Assembly: GCA_944324135.1 (NCBI GenBank) | Contig: CALUVE010000017.1 | Span: 1-43,758 of the forward strand | Origin: Candidatus Gastranaerophilales bacterium | GTDB lineage: Bacteria > Cyanobacteriota > Vampirovibrionia > Gastranaerophilales > Gastranaerophilaceae | DNA length: 43,758 nt | Direction of reading: 5' to 3' | Part shown: positions 23,585 to 31,638 of the stretch, in pieces | Numbering within the stretch: position 1 is the stretch's first letter | Layout: each line of letters opens with the position of its first letter | Position numbers and translations under genes: made by a program | Notes under the pieces: model-generated | The model's database searches: none | Told to the model about the DNA's origin: nothing | Seen by the model: only the letters and a program-made list of their open reading frames with translations

Positions 23585-23950
23585 ATGAAGATTTCAGAAG
23601 TCAGCAAAAAGTATGAACTTTCTATTGATACACTCAGATATTATGAAAAAGCAGGGCTTTTACCAAATATAAAAAAGAATTCCAGCGGCATCAGAGATTA
23701 CAGTGATACAGATTGCGAGAGGATTGAATTTATCAAATGTATGAGATCTGCCGGTATGCCTGTTGAGAGATTAAGCAGATATATAGCGCTTTGTATGCAG
23801 GGAGACGATACCGCGGAAGAACGGCGTAATATGCTTATACAACAAAGAAAAGAACTCATTGAAAAAAGAGATACAATACAGCGGTCTATTGATAAATTAG
23901 ATTACAAAATTGATATTTATTATGCCCATAATACATTAAAGGTAAAGTAG
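23585..23950 (+). CDS. MerR-family transcription regulator
   Basis: The 121-residue protein begins with the winged-helix signature MKISEVSKKYELSIDTLRYYEKAGLLP and continues with RDYSDTDCERIEFIKCMRSAGMP. It ends in a dimerising coiled coil (about 78-115). A C-terminal metal-binding cysteine pair typical of CueR/MerR is absent, so it belongs with the short regulators that respond to stress or small reactive molecules. It most likely binds the dyad in its own promoter. GGAGG lies before the start. The cupin gene follows at once, so the regulator and its target form one unit. Confidence 0.93.
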   Translation: MKISEVSKKYELSIDTLRYYEKAGLLPNIKKNSSGIRDYSDTDCERIEFIKCMRSAGMPVERLSRYIALCMQGDDTAEERRNMLIQQRKELIEKRDTIQRSIDKLDYKIDIYYAHNTLKVK

Positions 23951-23972
23951 TTTGATTGCCCTAGGAGGGAAA

Positions 23973-24500
23973 ATGTTAAAGAACAGTAAAGGAATTTGTA
24001 TGAAAAAATTATCACTAATTTGTTTATCACTTGTGTTGATTATGACAGTATCAGTTATGACAGCGCAGGCAAAAGAAAGGAAAGGTTTTGATATGAAGAA
24101 AATAGAAGTATTCCAAAACGGTTCTATCCCGTCTGTTAAAGGACCAGCTGAATGGTTTACAGGGGCTGTAAGGGTGGATTCAGTTGTCCCGAACGGACAT
24201 GAATCAAATATTTCTCTCGGGCTTGTCACGTTTGAACCCGGGTCTCGTACAGCCTGGCACACACATTCTAAAGGCCAGCTTGTTTTAATTATGTCCGGAG
24301 TCGGGCTTGTACAGCAGGAGGGCGGCGAGATTATAGAAGTTCATCCGGGGGACGCCGTATGGTTTCCTGCAAATGTAAAACACTGGCATGGTGCGTCAAA
24401 AGATGTTGCTATGACACATTATTCAATAATAAATTTGAATGATAACAACCAGCCGGATTGGCTTGAACACGTGTCTGATAAAGAATACAACGCAAAATAA
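23973..24500 (+). CDS. Exported cupin-domain protein
   Basis: The protein (175 residues from this start) has a hydrophobic signal segment (KKLSLICLSLVLIMTVSVMT, ending AQA) and a single cupin barrel. Metal-ligand motifs are visible: WHTHSKGQLVLIMSG and PANVKHWHGA. The best match is the group often annotated as cupin, sometimes as (R)-mandelonitrile lyase-like, which usually sits under MerR-type control; activity is uncertain. AGGAGG stands four bases before this ATG. The ATG at 24000, with AAAGGA upstream, is an equally good start and gives a cleaner signal peptide. It is cotranscribed with merR. Confidence 0.82.
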   Translation: MLKNSKGICMKKLSLICLSLVLIMTVSVMTAQAKERKGFDMKKIEVFQNGSIPSVKGPAEWFTGAVRVDSVVPNGHESNISLGLVTFEPGSRTAWHTHSKGQLVLIMSGVGLVQQEGGEIIEVHPGDAVWFPANVKHWHGASKDVAMTHYSIINLNDNNQPDWLEHVSDKEYNAK

Positions 24501-24525
24501 ATAAGTATTGATGAAAGAATTATAT

Positions 24526-24555
24526 AAAATACCGGAAGTTTTCTTCCGGTATTTT
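24526..24555. terminator. Bidirectional terminator after the cupin gene
   Basis: AAAATACCGGAAG (24526-24538), loop TTTT, CTTCCGGTATTTT (24543-24555): a 13-bp stem with A- and T-rich ends, serving the convergent cupin and aminotransferase genes. Confidence 0.9.
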
Positions 24556-24560
24556 ATATG

Positions 24561-25724
24561 TTATTTTCGTAATTTCTTTACAAATTTTTCCAGCCGTCCG
24601 ATAGCCAGTTTGAGGCTTTCGAGCGAGTAGGCGTAAGATATTCTCAAAAAACCCTCTCCGCATTCGCCAAACGCTGTTCCCGGCACGACGGCTACTTTTT
24701 CTTCCTGCAAAAATCTTGTCGCAAATTCTTCACTTGTCATCCCGAATTCTTTTATACAAGGGAATACGTAAAACGCTCCGTATGGTTCAAAGCATTCGAG
24801 GTTCATTTTTCTGAACGCATCCAGCAAAAATCTTCTGCGCTGGTTGTATGCCTGTCTCATCTCTTCAACGTCTTTGTCTCCGTGCTTAAGTGCTTCGACT
24901 GCCGCATACTGGCTTGTTGTAGGTGCGCACATTATGGCAAACTGGTGAATTTTTGTCATCTGCTCAATAATTTCTTTTGGGCCGCAGGCATACCCCAGTC
25001 GCCAGCCTGTCATTGCGTATGCTTTTGAAAATCCGTTGATTAATATAGTTCGCTCTTTCATCCCATCTAACGATGCGATAGAGGTGTGTTTTTCTTTGTA
25101 TGTCAAGGCAGAATAAATTTCATCAGACATTACAAGAATATCTTTTTCTTTAATAATTTCTGCTATTGCTCTCAGGTCATCCTCCTCCATAATCGCGCCG
25201 GTCGGGTTGTTTGGATAAGGAAGAATTAAAATTTTTGTTTTGTCTGTTATTGCGTTTAATAACTCATCAGGTTTCAGCCGGAATTCGTTTTCGGCTTTCA
25301 GATTGATGATAACAGGTTTTGCTCCGGCTAATACTGCACAGGGTTCGTATGAGACATAAGACGGCTGTGGAATTATTACTTCATCACCGGGATTTATTAC
25401 GGCTCTCAATCCAATGTCAATGGCTTCAGAGCCGCCAACGGTTACAAGGATTTCGTTATCCGGATTGTATCCGACCCCTTGAGTTCTTTTTATGTAATTA
25501 GAAATTTCTATACGTAAATCTTTTAGACCTGCGTTTGAAGTATAAAAGGTTTTGCCTTTTTCCAGTGCATAAATCCCCTCATCTCTAATATGCCACGGCG
25601 TGTCAAAGTCAGGTTCTCCAACTCCTAATGATATTGCGTCTTTCATCTCGCTTACAATATCAAAAAATTTTCGGATACCTGACGGTTTCAGGGCTGTTAT
25701 TTTTTTGGAGAGATATTTGTTCAT
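24561..25724 (-). CDS. Class I PLP aminotransferase
   Basis: The 387-residue enzyme is a fold-type I aminotransferase of the aspartate/aromatic group. It has SLGVGEPDFDTP, PYPNNPTGA, the PLP-ring aspartate in MSDEIYSAL, the Schiff-base lysine in GFSKAYAMTGWRLGYACGP and the substrate-carboxylate arginine in FLRISYA. It transfers amino groups between amino acids and 2-oxo acids; the exact donor (aspartate, alanine or aromatic) cannot be told. Its first four bases overlap the end of the Lrp gene (ATGA), so the regulator and enzyme are coupled, an arrangement common for this subgroup. Confidence 0.92.
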   Translation of the reverse strand: MNKYLSKKITALKPSGIRKFFDIVSEMKDAISLGVGEPDFDTPWHIRDEGIYALEKGKTFYTSNAGLKDLRIEISNYIKRTQGVGYNPDNEILVTVGGSEAIDIGLRAVINPGDEVIIPQPSYVSYEPCAVLAGAKPVIINLKAENEFRLKPDELLNAITDKTKILILPYPNNPTGAIMEEDDLRAIAEIIKEKDILVMSDEIYSALTYKEKHTSIASLDGMKERTILINGFSKAYAMTGWRLGYACGPKEIIEQMTKIHQFAIMCAPTTSQYAAVEALKHGDKDVEEMRQAYNQRRRFLLDAFRKMNLECFEPYGAFYVFPCIKEFGMTSEEFATRFLQEEKVAVVPGTAFGECGEGFLRISYAYSLESLKLAIGRLEKFVKKLRK

Positions 25725-26203
25725 GGTGTGATGACCTCTCTTTCATCCTCTTTTTTCGGATTGAATATTGTTCCGTGGTCTTTGTATTTTTTGAGGACGA
25801 AGTGTGTGGCTGTACTCAGAACGCTCTCAAGGGTTGATAATTTATCAGATACAAAGCCAGCTATTTCTTTGAGCGATTTTTCTTCCAGAGTTATCAGCAA
25901 ATCATAGCCGCCGGAAATCAGGTATACGGCTCTTACTTCCGGATAGTTGTAAAGCCGTTCTGCTATCTTATCAAAGCCCTGTCCTCTCTGCGGGGTTACT
26001 TTTACTTCAATCAGCGCGGTGACTTTTTCTATTGAAGTTTTTTCCCAGTTAATCAGTGTGTGATAGCCGCAGATTATCCCCTCTTTTTCAAGTGCTGTTA
26101 ATTCATTGAGAACCTCTTCTTCTGACGCTCCCAGCAGCACTGCAAGTTCCTGAAAATCTATTCTGCTGTTTTTTTCTATAATTGCTAATAATTCTTCTCT
26201 CAT
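25721..26203 (-). CDS. Lrp/AsnC-family regulator
   Basis: The 160-residue protein has an N-terminal winged helix-turn-helix (about 1-55; RIDFQELAVLLGASEEEVLNELTALE as a HTH-like segment). A RAM/AsnC ligand-binding domain follows (about 65-140, with VTALIEVKV and YLISGGYDLLITLE). Such proteins form octamers and sense amino acids. Coupling to the aminotransferase suggests that it controls amino-acid metabolism. It follows serB by 41 bases on the same strand and may share that transcript. Confidence 0.92.
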   Translation of the reverse strand: MREELLAIIEKNSRIDFQELAVLLGASEEEVLNELTALEKEGIICGYHTLINWEKTSIEKVTALIEVKVTPQRGQGFDKIAERLYNYPEVRAVYLISGGYDLLITLEEKSLKEIAGFVSDKLSTLESVLSTATHFVLKKYKDHGTIFNPKKEDEREVITP

Positions 26204-26244
26204 TTTTCTCCCATCATTTTTTTTAATTTTATTATATCGGAAAA

Positions 26245-26868
26245 TCAGGCGATTTTATCTAAAATCAAAGATAAATTCTTTTCTTTAATGATAATATCAG
26301 CCTGTTTTTCCAGAATAGGTTTTGCGCAAAAAGCGATTTTTGTGCCTGAATATTTGAACATACTCAAGTCATTTGCGCCGTCTCCAACGGTTATTGTATC
26401 TTCTATAGATGTACCGGTGATTGACTGGAGGCGCTTGAGCATTTCGCCTTTGCTGTTGTTAAACATCATCTCACCGCCGACAAGTCCGGTCAGAATGCCG
26501 TCTTTTTCGTGTAAAATGTTTGAAAATTCACAATTCAGCCCGTATTTTTCTTTAAACGGAATAGTTGCATTTTTAAATCCGCCTGAAAAACATATTACGG
26601 TGAACCCTCTTTTCTTTAGTTCACGGATAGTTTCCATAGCTCCAGGCATAGCAGGCAAATTTCGGCAGATTTCATTAACGGTCTTGACCGGCATTCCTTT
26701 AAGAAGAGAGACACGGTATTGCAAGCTTTCAAAAAAATCCAGCTCACCGCGCATTGCCCGGTCAGTTATTTCTTTTACTTCCTTATCTATACCGATTTTA
26801 CGCGCGATAATCTCAAGTGTCTCGCCGTCCATAAGTGTGGAATCAAAGTCAAAAACCGCTAATTTCAT
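26245..26868 (-). CDS. serB: Phosphoserine phosphatase
   Basis: SerB removes phosphate from O-phosphoserine, the last step of serine synthesis. The 207-residue HAD enzyme starts MKLAVFDFDSTLMDGE, with nucleophile Asp7 and acid Asp9. It then shows CFSGGF as motif II and VGDGANDLSMF as motif III, the SerB-specific pattern. It lacks the N-terminal ACT extension of longer SerB proteins. It lies ten bases after serA, so the pathway genes are in an operon. Confidence 0.93.
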   Translation of the reverse strand: MKLAVFDFDSTLMDGETLEIIARKIGIDKEVKEITDRAMRGELDFFESLQYRVSLLKGMPVKTVNEICRNLPAMPGAMETIRELKKRGFTVICFSGGFKNATIPFKEKYGLNCEFSNILHEKDGILTGLVGGEMMFNNSKGEMLKRLQSITGTSIEDTITVGDGANDLSMFKYSGTKIAFCAKPILEKQADIIIKEKNLSLILDKIA

Positions 26869-26878
26869 CTGTACGATT

Positions 26879-28477
26879 TTACTCCTTTGCGTTCAGTTTT
26901 ACGTATTTAGGGTTATGAACCCCGTCGATTTTTTCGATTTCCGACAGCACCGCAGCGTTAACCTCTGAATCTATGTTGATTACCATAATTGATTCGGTTT
27001 CGTGCTTGTCATTTTTCTGGACAACGTTCATAGATCCGATGTTGATGTTGTTTTCGCCGATAACTTTTGCAACCTGAGCAATCATTGACGGTTTGTTTAC
27101 GTGCGGAACAAGCAGCATGTGTTTTTGCGGACGGATACTTGTTTCGTAATCGTTTATTTTAACAATTCTCGGGATATCCTTTGCCACAAGTGCTCCGGCA
27201 ACGGTTGTTGTTCCTTTGTCTGTTGTCAATTTGATTGTCAATAGTCCTGCAAAATTGCATTTGACTTTTGAGCGGGCTGAAATTATGTCAATGCCGCGTT
27301 TTTTAGCAAGAACCGGCGCGTTTACGTAGTTTACACCCTCTAACATTGCGGATAAAACACCTTTTAAAACAGCAACTTCAAGGGGCTGAATATCAAGTTC
27401 AGCAAGGTCGCCCTGTGCGGTGATTTCTATTGATTTAATTACACCGTCAGCAATTTGCATACCCAGTTCGCCTGAATTTTCTGCGATTTGCATATAGTCT
27501 TTAACCGGCTCAAGTTTGTCAGGTCTGAGAGACGGAATGTTTACGGCAGAAGATGCAGAACCGCCTGAAAGTACTTCTCTGATTTGTTCTGCAACATCTA
27601 CTGCTACGTTAATCTGTGCTTCCTGAGTGCTCGCACCGAGGTGAGGGGTCAGCACGATATTCCCTGTGCAGTTAATTAGCGGGCATTCTTTTATATTCGG
27701 TTCGTTTTCATAAACATCTATAGCTGCTCCTGCTACTTTGCCGGAGTCTATTGCATCTTTCAAATCCTGTTCGTTTATAATTCCGCCGCGGGCGCAATTG
27801 ACAAGACGGACTCCGGTTTTCATTTTGCTGATTGTGTCTTTGTTAATCATATTCAGAGTGTCTTTTGTTTTTGGCACGTGGACGGTTATAAAGTCGCATT
27901 TTCCCCAGAAATCGTCGAGGTTTTGAACATATTCTGCACCTGTTTTTTCAACAATTTCTTTAGAGGCAAACGGGTCAAATACAACAAGTTTCATCCCGAG
28001 AGCCAGACCGACTTCTGCAACGTGAGTGCCGATTTTGCCGAAACCTATTACCCCGAGAGTTTTTTTGTAGAGTTCTGTGCCTGTGAATTTAGCTCTGTCC
28101 CAGTTGCCTGCTTTTGTGGAGGTCGCTGCCGGTGCAATGTTTCTTGCCATCGCAAGCATCAGAGCTATTGTGTGTTCTGCTGCTGCCATTGTATTGCCGT
28201 CAGGAGAATTAACAACGATTATACCTTTCTGGGTTGCTGCATCTACATCAATATTATCAACTCCGACCCCTGCGCGTCCTATTATTTTAAGATTTTTGCC
28301 TGCGTCTATAATCTTTGATGTCACTTTTGTCTGGCTGCGAACCATAAGTGCATCGTAGTCCGGTATTATTTTTATTAATTCTTCCTCTGTCATTGTCGGG
28401 AGAAAATCTACCTGCGCAGCTTTTTCTATAATTTTACCGGCAGATTCGTTTATTTTATCTGTTACTAAAACTTTCAT
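26879..28477 (-). CDS. serA: D-3-phosphoglycerate dehydrogenase
   Basis: SerA oxidises 3-phosphoglycerate with NAD to start serine synthesis. The 532-residue protein is the long form. It has a substrate/NAD-binding core (GVIGFGKIGTHVAEVG as the dinucleotide motif, NCARGGIINE with the catalytic Arg, DVYENEP with the Glu, and LTPHLGAST with the His). An ASB-type intervening domain (about 320-450) and a C-terminal ACT domain (about 458-530) follow. The ACT domain usually binds serine for feedback control. Between the aminotransferase and serB it completes a three-gene pathway unit. Confidence 0.96.
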   Translation of the reverse strand: MKVLVTDKINESAGKIIEKAAQVDFLPTMTEEELIKIIPDYDALMVRSQTKVTSKIIDAGKNLKIIGRAGVGVDNIDVDAATQKGIIVVNSPDGNTMAAAEHTIALMLAMARNIAPAATSTKAGNWDRAKFTGTELYKKTLGVIGFGKIGTHVAEVGLALGMKLVVFDPFASKEIVEKTGAEYVQNLDDFWGKCDFITVHVPKTKDTLNMINKDTISKMKTGVRLVNCARGGIINEQDLKDAIDSGKVAGAAIDVYENEPNIKECPLINCTGNIVLTPHLGASTQEAQINVAVDVAEQIREVLSGGSASSAVNIPSLRPDKLEPVKDYMQIAENSGELGMQIADGVIKSIEITAQGDLAELDIQPLEVAVLKGVLSAMLEGVNYVNAPVLAKKRGIDIISARSKVKCNFAGLLTIKLTTDKGTTTVAGALVAKDIPRIVKINDYETSIRPQKHMLLVPHVNKPSMIAQVAKVIGENNINIGSMNVVQKNDKHETESIMVINIDSEVNAAVLSEIEKIDGVHNPKYVKLNAKE

Positions 28478-28492
28478 TTATACTCCATTCTT

Positions 28493-29644
28493 TTATTTAT
28501 TCAAGTTAGTGATAAGAGCCTGCAAGCCGGCGCCGATTGTGAATTTGTGCCCGAGCTTTTGCAAAGTTGCTTCCAGCGCGCCGACAGAGGCTATTAAATC
28601 TCTGTCGCATACAAAACCAAGTGTGCCCATTCTGAAAATTTTATCTTTGAGCTGGTTTTGACCGTTTGCAACTTCTATATCGTAATCATTTTTCAGAGTT
28701 TTTCTGATGTCCGGAATTGTAATTCCATCAGGCGGAAGAATTGATGTTATTGCATAACTTGCTTTTGTGTCATCAGGGACAAGCAATTGCAGATTAAGTG
28801 CACGAATTGCAGCTCTGAGTGCCATTGCGTGCCGTTTGTGACGTGCATTTACTTTTTCAATACCCTCTTCCTTAATCATTTTCAATGCTGTATTCAAGCC
28901 GACAATCAAATTAACAGCAGGTGTGAACGGTGTTGTGTCGCCCTGTACTGCTTTTTTGTGAGCAGCCCAGTCAAAGTAGAATGACGGATGTTTGCATTGT
29001 TCGTAAACTTTCCAGGCTCTTTCGTTTGCTGTTAAAAATGCAAGTCCCGGAGGTATCATAAATCCTTTTTGAGAGCCTGAAACAAGTACGTCAACTCCCC
29101 ATTCATCAGGTTTGCAAGGCATTGCGCAGACGCTTGTAACTCCGTCAACAACGGAAATTGCGCCGTGCTCTCTGATTAGCGCACAGAGTGTTTTTATGTC
29201 ATTAGCAGCCCCTGTTGAAGTTTCACTATGTGTCAGGGTTACGATTTTGATTTCTTTATTTGTATCTTCACTAAGGCGTTTTTTCAGAACTTCTGGGTTA
29301 ATAACTTCTCCTGCCGGTACTTCAATTTTTTCAACAACAGCTCCGCGGGATTCTGCAATTTTAGCCCAGCGGTTACCGAAGTTTCCGATAACAAGAGACA
29401 GAACTTTATCCCCCTCGTTTACAAGGTTTTCCAGTGCTGCACACATAGCACCGGTTCCGCTTGAGGTGAACATAAATACGTCATTTTCTGTTTGAAAAAC
29501 GTATTTAAGGTTTGCGTAAACTTCTTTAAGTATGGAGGAGAATTCCGAACTTCTGTGTCCAATCGGGTGTTTTGCAATGTCTAACATTACAGATTCCGGT
29601 ACAGGTGTAGGTCCCGGTATCATTAAAAAAGTTTTGTCTTTCAT
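28493..29644 (-). CDS. Class V PLP aminotransferase, probable phosphoserine aminotransferase role
   Basis: The 383-residue protein belongs to the alanine-glyoxylate/serine-pyruvate aminotransferase group (class V), not the classical SerC group. It starts MKDKTFLMIPGPTPVPESV, has TSSGTGAMCAAL, the PLP-binding VVDGVTSVCAMP and the lysine in VSGSQKGFMIPPGLAF. It heads an operon with serA and serB, and no other serC candidate is present. It may therefore supply the middle step, phosphohydroxypyruvate to phosphoserine, though a serine-glyoxylate or alanine reaction is possible. The ATG at 29644 follows AAAGGAGGAG and is preferred to one further upstream. Confidence 0.88.
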   Translation of the reverse strand: MKDKTFLMIPGPTPVPESVMLDIAKHPIGHRSSEFSSILKEVYANLKYVFQTENDVFMFTSSGTGAMCAALENLVNEGDKVLSLVIGNFGNRWAKIAESRGAVVEKIEVPAGEVINPEVLKKRLSEDTNKEIKIVTLTHSETSTGAANDIKTLCALIREHGAISVVDGVTSVCAMPCKPDEWGVDVLVSGSQKGFMIPPGLAFLTANERAWKVYEQCKHPSFYFDWAAHKKAVQGDTTPFTPAVNLIVGLNTALKMIKEEGIEKVNARHKRHAMALRAAIRALNLQLLVPDDTKASYAITSILPPDGITIPDIRKTLKNDYDIEVANGQNQLKDKIFRMGTLGFVCDRDLIASVGALEATLQKLGHKFTIGAGLQALITNLNK

Positions 29645-29754
29645 ATAATCTCCTCCTTTGTGTACGTTTTTATTATTGCACAGAATGAGCACTGTGACTA
29701 TTTATTCATAAAACTATATATTTTGTACATTTACATAGATTTAGATAAGCATAC

Positions 29755-29834
29755 TGTCATTTTGAACGACGGCTTGAACTCCGTGTTTCGGAATCTTACC
29801 ACTGGCAAGACCCTGAAACAAGTTCAGGGTGACA
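29755..29834. repeat. REP-like 80-bp imperfect inverted repeat
   Basis: The outer arms TGTCATTTTGAAC (29755-29767) and GTTCAGGGTGACA (29822-29834) pair with G-U wobbles. An inner GTTTC/GAAAC pair and a CCTGAAACAAGTTCAGG hairpin are nested in it. Elements of this style are dispersed in many bacterial genomes. It lies in the gap between the aminotransferase and kinase-like genes. Confidence 0.6.
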
Positions 29835-29851
29835 ATTTTAGCTATTATCAG

Positions 29852-29893
29852 TGGAATTTGATATATAACTACTGGAATTTGATATATAACTAC
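29852..29893. repeat. Two perfect tandem copies of a 21-bp unit
   Basis: The unit starts TGGAATTTGATATA; copies are 29852-29872 and 29873-29893, followed by a degenerate third start (TGGATAAACTGG). It sits just upstream of the promoter at 29908. Confidence 0.85.
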
Positions 29894-29907
29894 TGGATAA
29901 ACTGGAT

Positions 29908-29935
29908 TTACCCGATAAGTTTTTTTTGATATAAT
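29908..29935 (+). promoter_or_regulatory. Promoter of the kinase-like gene
   Basis: TTTACC (29908-29913), 16 bases, then TATAAT (29930-29935). A start near 29942 leaves a 12-base leader holding GGAG before the ATG at 29954. Confidence 0.55.
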
Positions 29936-29953
29936 TTATGTACCGGAGTAAGT

Positions 29954-30955
29954 ATGAGCAGAAATTTTTTAGATTGGATTTTTTCTATTAATCGTGATGG
30001 CGGGGATTCCTCAAGAAAGGTAATAACTTTTCTCGGACTTAAAATAAAACTTTACGATATGAAAAGAGAGTTGTTGAGACGCACTGTTGTTGCAAACAGA
30101 AACACTCTTTTTCTTCTGTATAATCAGCTGCCTATTGCAAATGAAGAAGATTTGTTTTGTCTGAGAACGAAAGATATAATTTTTATTTTCAATAAAGGTG
30201 TTCTTAATCTTGATTACAATTTTTTTCAGGATTATGTTGCATTATTCGGGTTTTCTAATAATATACTTGAGCTGATTAAGCTTGAAAAAACTTCTGCGTT
30301 GTACAAAGAACATATTAACCGTATAAAAAATGGTGAATTTCTCTGGAAATACGTTAATAGAAATTTTTATATCGGACATTCTTATATATCCTGTGATAAT
30401 GGAGAAATTTTTATCCATTCTTCCTACGTAAAAGAAAATAATGTACGCGAAGATTCTTCAAATATTCGTCATGTCCTTAGAGAGTCCAAAAGAAAATATA
30501 TAAAAGGAATTACTGTCGGTGATTATCTTAAGAATAAACCGCTGGAATTTCAGATAGAAGTCGTTTCAAAATTGCTTAATTACGTATTTGAAACCTATAG
30601 AGACGACAAAAATCCGGAGAATGTTTCCGGAAAGCTGCTTGATTGTCATTTGTATAATTTTATTCTGGGTGCTGACGGCAAATTTTATTTTGTGGATTTT
30701 GATTTAGAAAGCCGGCAAAGTCTTGACAGAGGGTATATTATTTTCTTTATGCTTTATTATTACAATCAGGAGCTTTATCAGACTCTATTGCAGAAATTCG
30801 GCTATGAAGATAAGCACGGGTATTATCAGAAAAATTTTGTAAAACCAAAGAATAAAAGCGTTCCTGATAAACATTTTGTATCAAGTGAAGAGCACAGAAA
30901 ACTACTGCAGAAATATTTTACGGATGCCGGAATTTTGCCGGAGTATAAAATTTAA
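29954..30955 (+). CDS. Kinase-like protein, probably of surface-polysaccharide metabolism
   Basis: The C-terminal part shows a protein-kinase-like catalytic core. LLDCHLYNFIL gives Asp230 and Asn235 in the D-x4-N catalytic loop, and FYFVDFDLE gives Asp248/Asp250 as the metal-binding DFG equivalent. The N-terminus (DWIFSINRDGGDSSRKVITF then LGLKIKLYD) resembles the head found on many LPS and capsule glycosyltransferases. The nearest analogy is small-molecule kinases such as WaaP/WaaY or Kdo kinases that phosphorylate LPS sugars. A glycine-rich ATP loop is not obvious, so activity is uncertain. It ends two bases before the convergent nrdG gene. Confidence 0.6.
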   Translation: MSRNFLDWIFSINRDGGDSSRKVITFLGLKIKLYDMKRELLRRTVVANRNTLFLLYNQLPIANEEDLFCLRTKDIIFIFNKGVLNLDYNFFQDYVALFGFSNNILELIKLEKTSALYKEHINRIKNGEFLWKYVNRNFYIGHSYISCDNGEIFIHSSYVKENNVREDSSNIRHVLRESKRKYIKGITVGDYLKNKPLEFQIEVVSKLLNYVFETYRDDKNPENVSGKLLDCHLYNFILGADGKFYFVDFDLESRQSLDRGYIIFFMLYYYNQELYQTLLQKFGYEDKHGYYQKNFVKPKNKSVPDKHFVSSEEHRKLLQKYFTDAGILPEYKI

Positions 30956-30957
30956 TT

Positions 30958-31638
30958 TTACCCCCTGAGGAATGTCGCAGGAATGTTAGGTTTTAAAATT
31001 TCTATAATTCTTTCAAATTCTTTATTGGAATAGGAGGTTTCGTTCATCAGGCTTTCATCAAGAAGTTTAGATGGGATGAATTTTTGCAGATAATAGCGTT
31101 TGGCGCCTTTGATTAATTGTCCTATTTTTTCAAAATCCTGAAAATTAAGCTGGGATTTTACAACAGTTGTACGGAATTCGTAATCAATTCCGGAATCCAT
31201 TATCATGTCTATACTTTTTCGGATATTTTCAGTGTTGATGTTTACCCTTGTAATTTCAGAGTATTTTTCTAACGGAGATTTTATATCCATTGCAATGTAA
31301 TCCAGAAACGGCAAAAGTTTTTTTATAATCTCCGGAAAACTGCCGTTGGTGTCAAGTTTTACCGCAAAGCCGAGAGCTTTAATCTCTTTTATGACTTCTT
31401 CTAAATCCTTTTGCAGGCAGGGCTCCCCGCCTGTGATTACGACTCCGTCAAGTTTTCCCTGCCGTGTTTTTAAAAAATCAAGGAGAGCAGGTACAGTCCA
31501 TACCTGTTCTCCTTTGACTATCAGTTCAGGATTGTGGCAGTAGCCGCACCTGAAATTGCACCCTGTTGTAAATACTATGGCGCTTATTTTGTTAGGAAAA
31601 TCCAGAAGTGAAGTCTTTTGAACTCCGCCTATTTGCAT
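30958..31638 (-). CDS. nrdG: Anaerobic ribonucleotide reductase activating enzyme
   Basis: NrdG is a radical-SAM enzyme that installs the glycyl radical on NrdD. The 226-residue protein carries the cluster motif CNFRCGYC (C-x3-C-x2-C) near residue 30 and the GGEPCLQ segment after it. I set the start at 31638, seven bases after GAGG; the ATG at 31644 lies on the ribosome site itself. It overlaps the last ten bases of nrdD, so the two are translated together. The QueE family was considered and rejected: the TSLLDFP start and GVQKTS motif are those of NrdG. Confidence 0.95.
   Translation of the reverse strand: MQIGGVQKTSLLDFPNKISAIVFTTGCNFRCGYCHNPELIVKGEQVWTVPALLDFLKTRQGKLDGVVITGGEPCLQKDLEEVIKEIKALGFAVKLDTNGSFPEIIKKLLPFLDYIAMDIKSPLEKYSEITRVNINTENIRKSIDMIMDSGIDYEFRTTVVKSQLNFQDFEKIGQLIKGAKRYYLQKFIPSKLLDESLMNETSYSNKEFERIIEILKPNIPATFLRG

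Noticed and set aside
26288-26968. A 226-codon plus-strand frame opposite serB and serA
   Set aside because: It is a shadow of well-conserved genes on the other strand and has no family features.
29660-29929. An 89-codon frame with repeated Tyr-Asn-Tyr-Trp text
   Set aside because: It lies over the REP-like hairpin and the 21-bp tandem copies, has no ribosome site, and its apparent repeats come from the DNA duplication.
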